A stretch of DNA of 64,000 bases from Bradyrhizobium septentrionale (GCF_011516645.4 NZ_CP088285.1:9628501-9692500); one strand, 5' to 3'. Shown: positions 35,183 through 47,381, counted from the first letter of the stretch. Notes: generated from the letters alone by a model not told the origin. Program-made: numbers and translations.

Positions 35183-35950
35183 TTACTTGCCCTTCCAGTT
35201 CGGCGCGCGCTTTTCTGCAAAGGCCGCCGCGCCCTCACGGGCATCCTCGGAGACGAAGACAGGACCGACGATCTCCTGCTGCTTCTTCCACATCTGGTCT
35301 TCCGGCCAGAGCCGGGATTCGACGATCACCTGCTTGGATGCCTTCACCGCGAGCGGGCCATTGGCGCCGATCGCTGCCGCAAGCTCAAGCGCGGCATCGA
35401 GCGCGGGGCCATCGGTCAGGCGGTTGATGATGCCGAGTTCGTAGGCGCGCGCCGCGCCGAAGAACTCGCCGGTCAGCGCAAACTCCATCGCCACGCGAAT
35501 GGGCATCTGGCGCGGCATGCGGATCAACCCGCCCGCCGCGGCGGCCAGCCCGCGCTTAACCTCGGGGATCCCGAACTTGGCGTTGCGGTTGGCGACGATC
35601 ATGTCGCACGACAGCGCGATCTCCATCCCGCCGGCGAGTGCGTAGCCGTCGACGGCCGCAATCAGCGGCTTCTTCGGCGGCGCCTCGGTGAGGCCGGCGA
35701 AGCCGCGGCCGGGGATCGACGGCCGCTCGCCTTTGAGGAACCCCTTGAGGTCCATGCCCGAGCAGAACGTGCCACCGGCGCCGGTGATGATGCCGACGCC
35801 AAGGGCATCGTCGGCGTCGAGCCGGTCGATCGCCGCAGCCACGCCCTTGGAGAGTGCGAGATTAGCCGCGTTCTTGGCCTCCGGCCGGTTCAGGGTGATG
35901 ATCAGTATCGGTCCGCGGACTTCAGTGAGGACCGGCGCTTCTTCGGACAT
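35183..35950 (-). CDS. Enoyl-CoA hydratase/isomerase family protein
   Basis: A 255-residue crotonase-fold enzyme. The oxyanion-hole segments are GAGGTFCSGMDLKGFLKGE and AAVDGYALAGGMEIALSCDM, and the active-site loop is FGIPEVKRGLAAAAGGL. It hydrates trans-2-enoyl-CoA in beta-oxidation. It follows the SDR gene by 32 bases and is the last gene before the terminator. Isomerase or other crotonase activities cannot be excluded. Confidence 0.87.
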   Translation of the reverse strand: MSEEAPVLTEVRGPILIITLNRPEAKNAANLALSKGVAAAIDRLDADDALGVGIITGAGGTFCSGMDLKGFLKGERPSIPGRGFAGLTEAPPKKPLIAAVDGYALAGGMEIALSCDMIVANRNAKFGIPEVKRGLAAAAGGLIRMPRQMPIRVAMEFALTGEFFGAARAYELGIINRLTDGPALDAALELAAAIGANGPLAVKASKQVIVESRLWPEDQMWKKQQEIVGPVFVSEDAREGAAAFAEKRAPNWKGK

Positions 35951-35982
35951 CGCTTTCGTCTCCTGTTGCCGTGCGCAGTTGC

Positions 35983-36765
35983 TTAACGCGGGGCCATGCG
36001 GATGGCGCCATCGAGGCGGACGTCTTCACCGTTGAAGTAGCCGTTGGTGATCATGGTCAGCGCCAGCTGCGCATACTCCTCCGGCATGCCGAGACGCTTC
36101 GGGAACGGCACCGACGCGCTGAGCGCGGCCTTGACGTTCTCCGGGGCGCCCTGCAGCAGGGGCGTATTGAAGATGCCCGGCAGAATGGTGTTGACGCGGA
36201 TGCCCTCGGCCATCAGGTCGCGCGCGATCGGCAGCGTCATGCCGACGACGCCGGCCTTCGAGGCCGAATAGGCGGCCTGCCCCATCTGGCCGTCCTCGGC
36301 CGCAACCGAAGCGGTGTTGACGACCGCACCGCGCTCGCCGTGCTCCAGCGGCGTCAGCGACAGCATGCCCTGCGCCGACTTGGCGATGCAGCGGAAGGTG
36401 CCGACGAGGTTGATCTGGATGATGCGGTTGAAGGCGTCGATCGGAAAGTGAGTGGGTTCGCCGGTCTTCTTGTCCCGGCCGGCGGTCTTCACCGCGTTGC
36501 CGGTGCCCGCGCAGTTCACCAGGATGCGCTCCTGGCCGTGTGCCGCGCGGGCCTTGGCGAAGCCCGCATCGACCTGCTCGTCGGAGGTGACATCGACCTT
36601 GCAGAACACGCCGCCGATTTCCCTGGCGATGGCTTCACCGTTCTCTTCGTTGAAGTCGAAGATCGCGACTTTCACGCCTTGCGCAGCCAGCGCCCGCGAG
36701 GTGGCTGCGCCGAGGCCGGAGGCGCCGCCGGTGACGACGGCGGCGACCGATGAATCGAGTTTCAT
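35983..36765 (-). CDS. SDR-family 3-hydroxyacyl-CoA dehydrogenase
   Basis: A 260-residue short-chain dehydrogenase. NAD binding is at TGGASGLGAATSRALA (about residue 12), Asp in VAIFDFNEENG selects NAD, the catalytic Ser is in NTASVAAEDG, and YxxxK is AAYSASKAG. It resembles the type II 3-hydroxyacyl-CoA dehydrogenases used for the third step of beta-oxidation. It lies 18 bases after the thiolase gene and before the hydratase. Confidence 0.86.
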   Translation of the reverse strand: MKLDSSVAAVVTGGASGLGAATSRALAAQGVKVAIFDFNEENGEAIAREIGGVFCKVDVTSDEQVDAGFAKARAAHGQERILVNCAGTGNAVKTAGRDKKTGEPTHFPIDAFNRIIQINLVGTFRCIAKSAQGMLSLTPLEHGERGAVVNTASVAAEDGQMGQAAYSASKAGVVGMTLPIARDLMAEGIRVNTILPGIFNTPLLQGAPENVKAALSASVPFPKRLGMPEEYAQLALTMITNGYFNGEDVRLDGAIRMAPR

Positions 36766-36783
36766 TGCAGGTTCCTTTCGAGC

Positions 36784-38034
36784 TCAGATGCGTTCGATGA
36801 TGATGGCCGGCGCCATTCCGCCGGCGGCACACATGGTGACGAGACCGTAACGTCCGCCGCTCCGCTCGAGCTCATCGAGCGCCGTGCCGATCAGGATCGA
36901 TCCGGTCGCGCCAATCGGGTGACCGAGCGCGATCGAGCCGCCATTGATGTTGACCTTCTCGCGATCCAGCTTGAGGTCGCGGATGAATTTTTCAGCGACG
37001 ACCGCGAAGGCCTCGTTGATCTCCCAGACGTCGATGTCGTCCTTGGTCAGGCCGGCCTTGGCGAGAACCTTCTTGGCCGCCGGAACGGGCGCGTTGAGCA
37101 TCAGCGTCGGGTCGTCACCCTGATTGGCATAGGCCACGATGCGGCCGCGCGGCTTGAGGCCGTGCTTCTCGGCATATTCCTTCGAGGTGATCAGCACCGC
37201 GGCGGCGCCGTCCACCACGCCCGAGCTGTTGCCGGCATGATGCACGCCCTTCCAGTCGAGGTCCGGATACCGGCGCTGAATCTGCTTCTTGAATGTCACC
37301 CCGTTGCCGAGATCGAAATCGGCGAGCTGCTCGAAGCTCGGCTTCAGCGACGCAAGTCCTTCGGCCGTGGTCTCGGGGCGCGGGAATTCTTCACGATTGA
37401 GCGCGACGCTGCCGTCGTCGTTGAGCACGGGGATCACCGACTTGGCGAAGCGGCCTTCATCGATCGCCCGCTTGGCGCGTTGCTGGCTGACCAGGGCCAG
37501 CGCATCGCAGGCCTCGCGGCTGATCCTCTCGCGGGTCGCAATGGCGTCGCCGCACACGCCCTGGTGAGACTGCGGGTGAATGTCGTCAAGCGCCGGATTG
37601 CCCGAACCCATCATCCGCGCCGGCTGTCCGGCCTTGGAGCGCTCGGCTGCGAGGGTCTGCTGATAGCTCATCATCTCGGTGCCACCCGCGATGACGCAAT
37701 CCTCCATTCCCGACATCACCGAAGCTGCCGCGAGGTTCACCGACGTGATGCCGCCGCCGCAGAAGCGATCCAGCGTCGTGCCGCTGGCGTTGATGTCGTA
37801 TCCGGCCGCGAGCGCCGACATGCGTCCGAGATCGCCGCCCTGCTTGCCTTCCTGGGTCGATGTCGACCAGATGATGTCGTCGACGGTCGACGTATCGAGC
37901 TTGTTGCGCTCCTTGAGCGCGCCGAGCACTGTTGCCGCCAGTTGCTGCGGGTGCAGGTGCGACAGCGCACCCTTGCCTGGCTTGCCGATGCCCCGCGGCG
38001 TGCGAACGGCGTCGATGATGTATGCTTCAGACAT
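36784..38034 (-). CDS. Acetyl-CoA C-acyltransferase (thiolase)
   Basis: A 416-residue thiolase that cleaves 3-ketoacyl-CoA to acetyl-CoA. The nucleophilic Cys is in LDRFCGGGITSVNLAAAS, the catalytic His in NINGGSIALGHPIGATGS and the second Cys in VTMCAAGGMAPA. It starts the beta-oxidation operon that continues with the SDR and hydratase genes. A remnant of an IclR regulator lies upstream. Confidence 0.93.
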   Translation of the reverse strand: MSEAYIIDAVRTPRGIGKPGKGALSHLHPQQLAATVLGALKERNKLDTSTVDDIIWSTSTQEGKQGGDLGRMSALAAGYDINASGTTLDRFCGGGITSVNLAAASVMSGMEDCVIAGGTEMMSYQQTLAAERSKAGQPARMMGSGNPALDDIHPQSHQGVCGDAIATRERISREACDALALVSQQRAKRAIDEGRFAKSVIPVLNDDGSVALNREEFPRPETTAEGLASLKPSFEQLADFDLGNGVTFKKQIQRRYPDLDWKGVHHAGNSSGVVDGAAAVLITSKEYAEKHGLKPRGRIVAYANQGDDPTLMLNAPVPAAKKVLAKAGLTKDDIDVWEINEAFAVVAEKFIRDLKLDREKVNINGGSIALGHPIGATGSILIGTALDELERSGGRYGLVTMCAAGGMAPAIIIERI

Positions 38035-38119
38035 GCGTTTCCCCTTCGTTTCAGATGTTTCGTGACTGTGAGCTCGTGGCGATGGTCGCGATCATTCTGC
38101 CTCGGAACAGGCCGAGGCG

Positions 38120-38557
38120 TCAGCGGTAAGGTGGTGTCACCGCAAGCGGCTCGGCAACCGCGTTGCGCTGGTCTTCGAAGTACTCGAAGCGCGAGCTCGT
38201 CCCTCGCCGCATGGACGCTTGTGCCTCATCGAGTTCCTGCTCTTCGGCACAGACCGGCACGTTGCAACTCGCCGCGAGCAACGGAGCGCCGGCCGCATTG
38301 GCGTCGGGAGCCAGAGCATATTTCTGCTCGTGCGGCAGGTAGATCAATTGGCCGATCTGGGTGAGGGTCAATGTGAGACGAGAGACCGTCGATCGCGGAA
38401 GCCCGCAGCGATCGGCGATTTCGCGATTGCCGAGCCGCATGCTTCGACCCTCGAAGCAACGCACGATGTCGAATGCGCGTGATACCACCTGTATCACGCG
38501 TCGGTTGTCCGTGCCGGCCGTCTCTTGCGCCATCAGTACTTCAGATCGACGTCCCAT
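38120..38557 (-). pseudogene. Truncated IclR-family regulator
   Basis: A 145-residue frame. Residues 16-85 form a full IclR helix-turn-helix (VVSRAFDIVRCFEGRSMRLG, EIADRCGLPRSTVSRLTLTL, YLPHEQKYALAPDA). An IclR protein should continue for about 170 residues of effector-binding domain. Here the match ends near residue 88 and the last 57 residues are unrelated sequence. It sits in the usual place for a regulator of the beta-oxidation operon (85 bases upstream of thiolase). It is probably a decayed gene, though a free DNA-binding domain could still repress. Confidence 0.7.
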
Positions 38558-39711
38558 CGTTTACGCCTCAATCCTCATTTTCGTACGGGTGAACAAAGCC
38601 ACGCTGATTCGGGCAGAGGGCGCCGATCCGAGATGTCCCTGCCGGGCGCGCAACGTGGCGCGGCCCACGCGCGAGCGGACAAGCATGCAGGATCTGACGG
38701 CAAGGATCGGCGGACGCCGCATCGGTGTCCCAGCGATGCCGGTCGGCTTGTTCCGGGATCGACGGTTTGACGTGGTCGCCGGTGGCATTCGGCGGAATGG
38801 CGCCCGTGTCGATCGTGCCGACGCGGTGCCGCGCAGGCTCGGCAAGGAATGCGACCTGCCAGACAACACCGTCCCGGCCTGTTCGAGGCCGGCCTGCACG
38901 GAATCCGTGAGCGCGTGGTGTTCCAGCCGAGCGAAGCCGCCACCGAACGGGGCAAGCAGCTTCGGATATCTATGGCCGGCCAGCATCAGGCGGATTCTTT
39001 CCCTAGGGTTTCTGTCTTAATTAATTGATTAATTAGTTGGCGGAGTGATTAAGATGGGCCGGCCGCCCTGTCAACCGTCCTTCGGCGCGCGCCTGCCCCT
39101 CGCCCAGCGCCTTACACGTCGCTCCAACCGATCAAGGCGGGCTGTCAGCGCAGTGATGGCGAGCCCGGCGCGACTTTCTTCAGACTGAAGCCGACGCTGA
39201 ACAGTGATGGAGCAAAGCGTCGACGAAAGTCTGCCCGCAATCGCGGGCATGCTCCGACGCATGATGCAAAAACGATCGCGGAATGAGGCGGCGCTGCAGA
39301 GCTGGGAAAGGTGCGTACCGGCGTGCGACCCAGAGCATCATTCCCGATCGGAAGCGGGGTTCAGGTCCGACCCATTGCTCAAATTTGGTCTAGCCTCCCG
39401 CCAAACAACGGAGGTCGTAGGAAACCTTAGGAAACGTCGACATTTGCGCGTGCCAACGTCCCGCTCGCGCCTGATCGCAGGAATGTCGGAGGCTCAAGTC
39501 GATGGAAGGCTTAGCAACCTAGGCCGATAACTCGCTGCGGATCGACGGTCCCTCGGAGAATGACTTTCGTCGTTTCCGCAACCGGCGGAATGACCTATAT
39601 GCGAAAAGCAACCCGCAATCTGCAAAAGCAACCCGGTCCAGCGTCTCGGACGAGCGAAAGGCAGACCGGCGATATCTCCTCCAATTGGTCGCTTGATGTT
39701 GCTCGACCCTT
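38558..39711. other. 1.15-kb stretch without a supported gene
   Basis: It lies between the IclR remnant and adk. Open frames on both strands are short, overlap each other and show no recognisable domain or good ribosome site. The best is minus strand 39071-39262, ending in a basic coiled-coil-like segment (TARLDRLERRVRRWARG). An AT palindrome lies at 39018-39035. The stretch looks like decayed coding DNA. Confidence 0.55.
39018..39035. promoter_or_regulatory. AT-rich perfect palindrome, possible orphan operator
   Basis: TAATTAAT (39018-39025), TG, ATTAATTA (39028-39035) is an exact inverted repeat in GC-rich surroundings. The form resembles operators of TetR- or MarR-type repressors. No intact gene lies within 450 bases on either side, so its original target seems to be lost. 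Confidence 0.55.
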
Positions 39712-40290
39712 TCACTCGATCGCTTCGATCAGAGCCGCTGTTACGCAGTCGATCGGCTGTGATGCGTCAACGCTCCTGAGTAGTCCCTTGGCGGAATAGT
39801 AGTGAGTAAGTGGGCTCGTTTGGTTTGTATAAGCCGTTAGACGTACGCTGAGCGCTTCCTCGTTGTCGTCCGCCCGCACGGCTTCACCGCTGGCGCGAGC
39901 CTGGATGGCACGTCCTAAGATCCGGTCGAGCAACTTCGCTTCATTGACCTTGAGTTCGAGGACGCAATTGAGCTCGTGCCCGTCGGCGACCAGAAGCCCG
40001 TCAAGAATTTCGGCCTGCGACACGGTGCGCGGAAACCCGTCGAGGATGAAGCCTCTCGCCGCATCGGGCTGCGCGATCCGCTCGATGATCACCCTCGCCA
40101 CCAGGTCGTCGGGAACGAGTTCGCCCCGCTTCATGATATCGGCTGCTTTCATCCCGACCGTCGTTCCCGCCGACGCGGCCGACCGAAGCATGTCGCCGGT
40201 CGACAGCTGCGGAATCGCGAGAATCTGGGACAATCTGAATGCCTGCGTACCCTTCCCGGCGCCCGGCGGTCCCAAAAGCACAAGTCTCAT
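39712..40290 (-). CDS. adk: Adenylate kinase
   Basis: A 192-residue kinase converting AMP and ATP to two ADP. The P-loop is GPPGAGKGTQAF, the AMP-binding segment is STGDMLRSAASAG, and GFILDGFPRTVSQAE is the family signature. The LID is short, as is common in alphaproteobacteria. It follows ppa by 12 bases at the end of the acs operon, where it can recycle the AMP made by acetyl-CoA synthetase. A housekeeping adk is expected near ribosomal genes elsewhere, so this is probably a second copy. Confidence 0.93.
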   Translation of the reverse strand: MRLVLLGPPGAGKGTQAFRLSQILAIPQLSTGDMLRSAASAGTTVGMKAADIMKRGELVPDDLVARVIIERIAQPDAARGFILDGFPRTVSQAEILDGLLVADGHELNCVLELKVNEAKLLDRILGRAIQARASGEAVRADDNEEALSVRLTAYTNQTSPLTHYYSAKGLLRSVDASQPIDCVTAALIEAIE

Positions 40291-40302
40291 ATCGCTTCTC
40301 CG

Positions 40303-40842
40303 TCAGCCAGGCTTGCGCACGGCGGCGCGGCCTATCGCGGTTTCAATCAGCGTGCGCGCCTCGTCGGCATGTCCCCATCCTGCAAGCCGCACCCACTTGC
40401 CGGGTTCGAGATCCTTGTAATGAAGGAAAAAGTGCTCGATCTGCTTCCAGGTGATCTCGGGCAGGTCTGTGTAGGTCTGCACGTGCTGATAGCGCTGCGT
40501 CAGCCGTGACGATGGCACCGCGATGATCTTCTCATCGCCGCCACCGTCATCCTCCATCTTCAGAACGCCGATCGGCCGCACGTTGATGACGGCGCCCGCA
40601 ATGATCGGGCGTGTATTGGCGACCAGCACATCGATCGGATCGCCGTCGTCGGAGAGCGTCCGCGGCACGAAGCCGTAATTTCCGGGATAGCGCATCGGCG
40701 TGTACAGGAAGCGATCGACAAAGAGCGTGCCGGACGCCTTGTCCATCTCGTATTTGATCGGTTCGCCGCCGAGCGGCACCTCGACGACGACATTGACGTC
40801 GTCGGGTGGCGTGTGGCCGATTGCAATCGCATCGATGTTCAT
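40303..40842 (-). CDS. ppa: Inorganic pyrophosphatase (family I)
   Basis: A 179-residue family I pyrophosphatase. The metal-site signature is [11 protein letters not shown], with other active-site residues in [15 protein letters not shown] and [13 protein letters not shown]. It splits the PPi released by acetyl-CoA synthetase and so pulls acetate activation forward. It lies 13 bases after acs and 12 before adk, a tight operon. Confidence 0.94.
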   Translation of the reverse strand: MNIDAIAIGHTPPDDVNVVVEVPLGGEPIKYEMDKASGTLFVDRFLYTPMRYPGNYGFVPRTLSDDGDPIDVLVANTRPIIAGAVINVRPIGVLKMEDDGGGDEKIIAVPSSRLTQRYQHVQTYTDLPEITWKQIEHFFLHYKDLEPGKWVRLAGWGHADEARTLIETAIGRAAVRKPG

Positions 40843-40855
40843 GGGATGCTCACGC

Positions 40856-42816
<1,961 letters not shown>

Positions 42817-42817
<1 letters not shown>

Positions 42818-43764
42818 CAACCAACCTCCGAGAAATCACGTGGCGGGGCCTTCAGGAAATCCGTTACGACCTTGATCTGGTCCGGCGTCACCAGCGGTGG
42901 CACATGGCCACGATCATCGAACCGGAAAATATCGGCGCGCCGATTCCGGCGTCTCATCTCATTCGTCAGATCGATCGACAGCAGGTCCGATTTGGCGCCG
43001 TGCAGCACCAGCATCGGCACCTTGATTGCTTCCCAGTACTTCCAGAGATCGAGTGGTGCGTAGAACCAGGGCGTTTTGAACGCCTTGGCGATCGCCGGAT
43101 CGCAAAGCGCCGCGTAATGCCCGTTGGCTTCTTCCCAGCGCAGACTGTGGATCGCAAGATGCCGCCAATGCTCGTCGGCGAGATAGCCATAGGGCGCGAG
43201 CACTGTGCGGAAGTATTTCTCGCCGTCCTCGATGGTCGCGAACGCCGTCGGCATGTCCGCGATGTAACCGCCGATCCGCCGCAACCCGGTCGCGGACACG
43301 AACGGGCCGATATCATTGATCACGAGCTTGCGGACAATGCTTCCGGAAAAGCCGGCCATCACGATCCCGATCAAGCCACCGAGCGATGTTCCAACCCAAT
43401 CGACCTCCTTCACGCCGAGGCGTGCGACCAGCGCATTCATATCGGAGCAATATTGCGGCAGCGAATAGTCGTCGGGATTGCTGATCCGCCCGCTTCGGCC
43501 GCGACCCGGCAAATCGGGACAGATCACCCGCCGGCCGCTCGCCGCGAGATCAGCGGCGAGATGGTCAAAATCCCGTGCCTGCCGCGTCACGCCGTGGACA
43601 CAGATCACCGGCCTGATATCGTCGACTGGCCCCCAATCGACGTACGCAATCTCGTGAAAGCCCGACGGCGAAAGGCCAAGCAGCCGACCCGCGCGATCCG
43701 GCTGCGGGCCTTCGGATGTCCCGCCCGAAGCCCTCCCTGTCACCTGGTATTCTCCGTCAAACAT
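42817..43764 (-). CDS. Alpha/beta hydrolase
   Basis: A 315-residue cytoplasmic hydrolase starting at ATG 43764; the frame stays open upstream across the neighbouring gene but without homology. The nucleophile elbow is [11 protein letters not shown], the oxyanion region is [14 protein letters not shown], the acid is probably Asp in HGAKSDLL and the base His is in DDRGHVPPL. It may release acetate or another short acid from an ester for the acs gene that directly overlaps it. The substrate is unknown. Confidence 0.82.
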
Positions 43765-43835
43765 CCCGTCTCTCCCGACAAGCGACGGCGGTCGCCCATC
43801 CGCGAGCCCCCTCAATGACGACCCATCATCACGAT

Positions 43836-45470
43836 CTATCTGCCCGATGCATCGCCGCCTGCCTGAAAATGCGCGAAGCGCTGGGCTTCCGCCTGCGTCT
43901 CGAAAATATGCGGCGCAACATGCCGCTCGGCGAGCCCCTCCCCGAGCTTCATCCGCATGAACGCACTCGTGGTGTAACGGGACGCCGAACTGTAGTAGCG
44001 CTTCTCGAGATAGGCGATCATCGAGAAATAGGTGTCGCTGACCTGCGGCTCGAGATGGAAGCCATCGTAGTTGGCAATCAGCGCGACCGGCTTGCCGACC
44101 GTACGACAGGCGTTCTCGACCTCGCGCCGGACCAGATCGACGTCCTCGACGGTGCGGACCTCGAAACCCTCGAAATTGACAAACAGCGCATTGCGTTCCG
44201 CATCGTAGCTGATGCGATCGGCGAGGTTGCGGCCGAGCAGCATGTGGTCCAGCCCCATCGGCTGGTTGCGGAAGATCCGCGCGTCCATCGGACGCACGTT
44301 GCGGATCAGCGGCTTGAAATCCATCTGGCCGAGGATGTCGCGTTCGATATCGATGCCCGGCGCCACCTCGATCAGTTCGAGCCCTGCAGGTGTCCGCTGC
44401 AGAACGCAACGCTCGGTCACGTAAAACACCGACTGGCCGGTTTCAGCCGCGTAGTCGCCACTGAAGGTGATCTGCTCGACCTCGGCAATGAATTTCCGCA
44501 TCGTGCCTTCGCGCAGGATGTGGAGCGCTTCGTCCTCGACCGCGAGCTTGAGCCCGCCGCTGGTGAAGGTGCCGGCAAAGACGATCTTCTTGGCGCTCTG
44601 GGATATGTTGATGAAGCCACCCGCACCGGCCAGCCGCGACGAGAACCGGCTGACATTGACGTTGCCAGCGCTATCGACCTGCGCCATGCCGAGGCAGGCG
44701 AGATCGAGCCCGCCACCGTCATAGAAATCGAACTGCTGATTCTGGTGGATGACGGCGTCCGGGTTGAGCGCGGTGCCAAAATTGAGGCCGCCCTGCGGCA
44801 TGCCGCCGATGACGCCGGGCTCCGCCGTCAGCGTCAGGTACTTCAGCACGTGCTCCTCAGCGGCGACCGCCGCAACGCCTTCCGGCATGCCGATGCCGAG
44901 ATTGACAACGCCGCCCGGCGGCAGCTCGAACGCACAGCGGCGCGCGATGATCTTGCGCTCGTCGAGCTCGAGCGGCCGCACGCGATCCATCGGCACCCGC
45001 TGGCGGCCAGAGAAGGCGTGGCTGTAGGTGGTTCCGTAGGTCTGCGGATGGTTCTCCGGATCGGCGACCACGACGCAGTCGACCAGAATTCCTGGAATCT
45101 GGACCTCGCGCGGATTGAGTGAATTGCCGGCGGCGATGCGTTCGACCTGCACGATGACAAACCCACGCGAATTCTTGGCCGCCATCGCCATTGCGAGATT
45201 GTCGAGCGTCAGCGCCTCACGCTCCATCGTGATGTTGCCGGCGGGATCGGCGGTGGTCCCCCGCAGGATTGCGACGTTGATCGGGAACGCCTTGTAGCGC
45301 AGCCATTCCTCGCCATCGATGGTCATCAGCTCGACCAGGTCCTCGGTGGTCTTCTCGTTGAGCTTGCCGCCTTCGAGCCGCGGATCGACAAAGGTGCGTA
45401 GCCCGACCTTCGAGATCGTGCCGGGACCACGCGCAGCAATGCTGCGGTAGAGGTGCGAGATGCAGCCGGC
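43836..45470 (-). pseudogene. Family I acyl-CoA/acetate CoA-transferase, 5' end missing
   Basis: About 540 residues match the propionate/acetate CoA-transferase family, including SKVGLRTFVDPRLEGGKLN, the catalytic Glu in LTAEPGVIGGMPQGGLNFG and MGLDHMLLGRNLADRISYD. Intact members have about 110-130 more N-terminal residues. The match starts abruptly at ISHLYRS (base 45461), and the frame further upstream is unrelated. The first in-frame Met within the match is well inside the domain. It was probably cut when the adjoining accessory DNA arrived. It would have headed the hydrolase-acs-ppa-adk operon. Confidence 0.75.
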
Positions 45471-45616
45471 GCCGCCCAAGTGAAAACATGGTACAATTAG
45501 GGCGGCTGGGTGAACTGGCCCAGCACAACAATGAGCAAGAAGGACTGTCTTGAGCCTGCCAAGCTCCGGCCCGTCGTAAGCGCGCGGACAAGGCCGCGCG
45601 GCGACGCCCACTTTTC

Positions 45617-45629
45617 CGCGTTAAACGCG
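45617..45629. promoter_or_regulatory. Inverted repeat before a small membrane protein gene
   Basis: CGCGTT (45617-45622), A, AACGCG (45624-45629) is a perfect inverted repeat ending 3 bases before the AAGGAGG ribosome site of the gene at 45646. A protein bound there would block translation or late transcription steps. Confidence 0.4.
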
Positions 45630-45645
45630 TTAAGGAGGATGCACC

Positions 45646-45966
45646 ATGGACACGTCATTTGTTCTCTTAATCGGAGCGATAGCTGGTGCCATCGGCGGAT
45701 GGATAACCAGTGGAATGTTGAAGAGCATAAGTCTCGGCAAGGCGGCAGACACAATTGTCGGTCTCCTTGGCGGCGTCGTGGTAAGCTACTCGCTTCATAC
45801 GACGCTTGCCAACCTTGCAGGTTCCGACAGCAGCGTCTCACTGGGTGCCACCGTCAGTCAAATCGTCGCTGCGCTCGTCGGCGGTGGAATCCTCACCGTT
45901 ATTTGCGCGTTGCTAACCCGTCTTATTCGCGAGAGGGCGCCTGAGAGGCTGGCGAGCGTGGTGTAA
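45646..45966 (+). CDS. Small Gly-rich membrane protein (GlsB/YeaQ-like)
   Basis: A 106-residue protein with three membrane segments (VLLIGAIAGAIGGWITSGML, TIVGLLGGVVVSYSL, VAALVGGGILTVICALLT). Its start follows an ideal AAGGAGG site. The Gly-rich first helix and size recall the GlsB/YeaQ/YmgE stress-response membrane family, but the length and third segment are only a partial match. It lies in the seam between the broken CoA-transferase and the IS1380 transposase. Confidence 0.6.
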   Translation: MDTSFVLLIGAIAGAIGGWITSGMLKSISLGKAADTIVGLLGGVVVSYSLHTTLANLAGSDSSVSLGATVSQIVAALVGGGILTVICALLTRLIRERAPERLASVV

Positions 45967-46037
45967 AGCGCTGATGCGGCGTAGGATTCGGTTGCAAAGC
46001 CAACCCCATCACCTCAACCGCGAACGCCAGGCCCGCC

Positions 46038-47381
46038 ATGACCGATGATACGATTCTGCCCTTCTCGTTTCCAGCCGTTCACGCCAAGAAAGTCACAGCT
46101 GCCTTCGATGGCGGTCGGCTGACCTCGAACGGGGGCGTGATGCTTCTGGCGATGGCCGAGCGGCGTCTCGGCTTGGCCGACAATTTGGCCCGGGTGTTCC
46201 CGGATCGGCGCGATCCGACGCGGGTCGTGCACAGCCTTGTCGATATGTTCCGCGCGCGCATGTTCGCGATCTGCTGCGGCTACGAGGACGCCGACGACCT
46301 CGATCATCTGCGGTCCGATCCCGCATTCAAGCTGGCCTGCGGACGGCTGCCGGACACGGGTCGCGATCTGTGTTCCCAACCGACGCTGTCGCGGCTGGAG
46401 AATGCTCCGCGCCTGCGCGACGTGATCCGACTGACCTACACTTTGGTCGACGCATGGATGGATAGCTACCCGCGCGAGCCGGCATCCGTCACGCTCGACA
46501 TCGATGATACCTGCGATGTCGTCCACGGCCATCAGCAGCTCTCGCTGTTCAACGCTCATTATGACGAACGCTGCTTCCTGCCGATCCACGTCTACGACAC
46601 GGAGAAGAGCCGGCCCGTGGCGGTCGTGCTGCGGCCCGGCAAGACGCCGGGCGGGGTCGAGGTGCGTGCCCATCTGCGCCGCCTGATACGGCATATCCGG
46701 ACGCGGTGGCACAACACGCGAATTACGTTCCGTGGCGACGGGCACTATGCCCGGCCGGAGGCAATGGCGTGGTGCGAGACCAACGGCATCGACTACATCT
46801 TCGGTCTGTCCGGCACCAAGCCGCTCGCCAGAAACGTCGACGAGGTCGCCGACGATATCCGCACCCGACGCGCCATCGAGAACCTAGCTGTTCTGCGCGG
46901 CTATACCGAGACGCGCCACAAGGCAAAGTCCTGGGATCGCGAACGGCGCACCGTCGCCCGTATTGAGGCGACGATGCTCGGCCTCGACATCCGCTTCGTC
47001 GTCACCAGCCTCGATGTCGGCTCGGCCGAGTGGATCTACGACAGCCTGTATTGCGCGCGCGGCCAAGCCGAGAATCTGATCAAGCTGCATAAGACGCAGC
47101 TCGCCTCCGATCGCACCAGTTGCCGTTCGGCGCTCGCCAACCAGGTCCGTCTCGTTCTCCACACCGCCGCTTATTGGTTGATGCTGACCGTGCGCGGCGC
47201 CATTCCCAAAGTCCGGGAATTGGCCACTGCCGAGTTCGCGACGCTGCGTCTTCGTCTCTTGAAAATCGCAGCCCGGGTCGTCGAAACCGCGAGCCGCATT
47301 CGCCTTGCGTTCGCCGCGGCATGCCCCGAAGCCGACCTCTTCCGCAGCTTGCCCGGCGCGCTGCTCCCGCTCGGCCCGTAA
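46038..47381 (+). CDS. IS1380-family transposase
   Basis: A 447-residue DDE transposase. Candidate catalytic residues are Asp in TLDIDDTCDVVHG, Asp in FRGDGHYARPE and Glu in YCARGQAENLIKLHK. The N-terminus FDGGRLTSNGGVMLLAMAER is the IS1380 family pattern. The frame is complete with no breaks, so it may be active. I could not define the terminal inverted repeats or target duplication. The element should extend from about 45.98 kb to about 47.5 kb. Confidence 0.92.
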   Translation: MTDDTILPFSFPAVHAKKVTAAFDGGRLTSNGGVMLLAMAERRLGLADNLARVFPDRRDPTRVVHSLVDMFRARMFAICCGYEDADDLDHLRSDPAFKLACGRLPDTGRDLCSQPTLSRLENAPRLRDVIRLTYTLVDAWMDSYPREPASVTLDIDDTCDVVHGHQQLSLFNAHYDERCFLPIHVYDTEKSRPVAVVLRPGKTPGGVEVRAHLRRLIRHIRTRWHNTRITFRGDGHYARPEAMAWCETNGIDYIFGLSGTKPLARNVDEVADDIRTRRAIENLAVLRGYTETRHKAKSWDRERRTVARIEATMLGLDIRFVVTSLDVGSAEWIYDSLYCARGQAENLIKLHKTQLASDRTSCRSALANQVRLVLHTAAYWLMLTVRGAIPKVRELATAEFATLRLRLLKIAARVVETASRIRLAFAAACPEADLFRSLPGALLPLGP

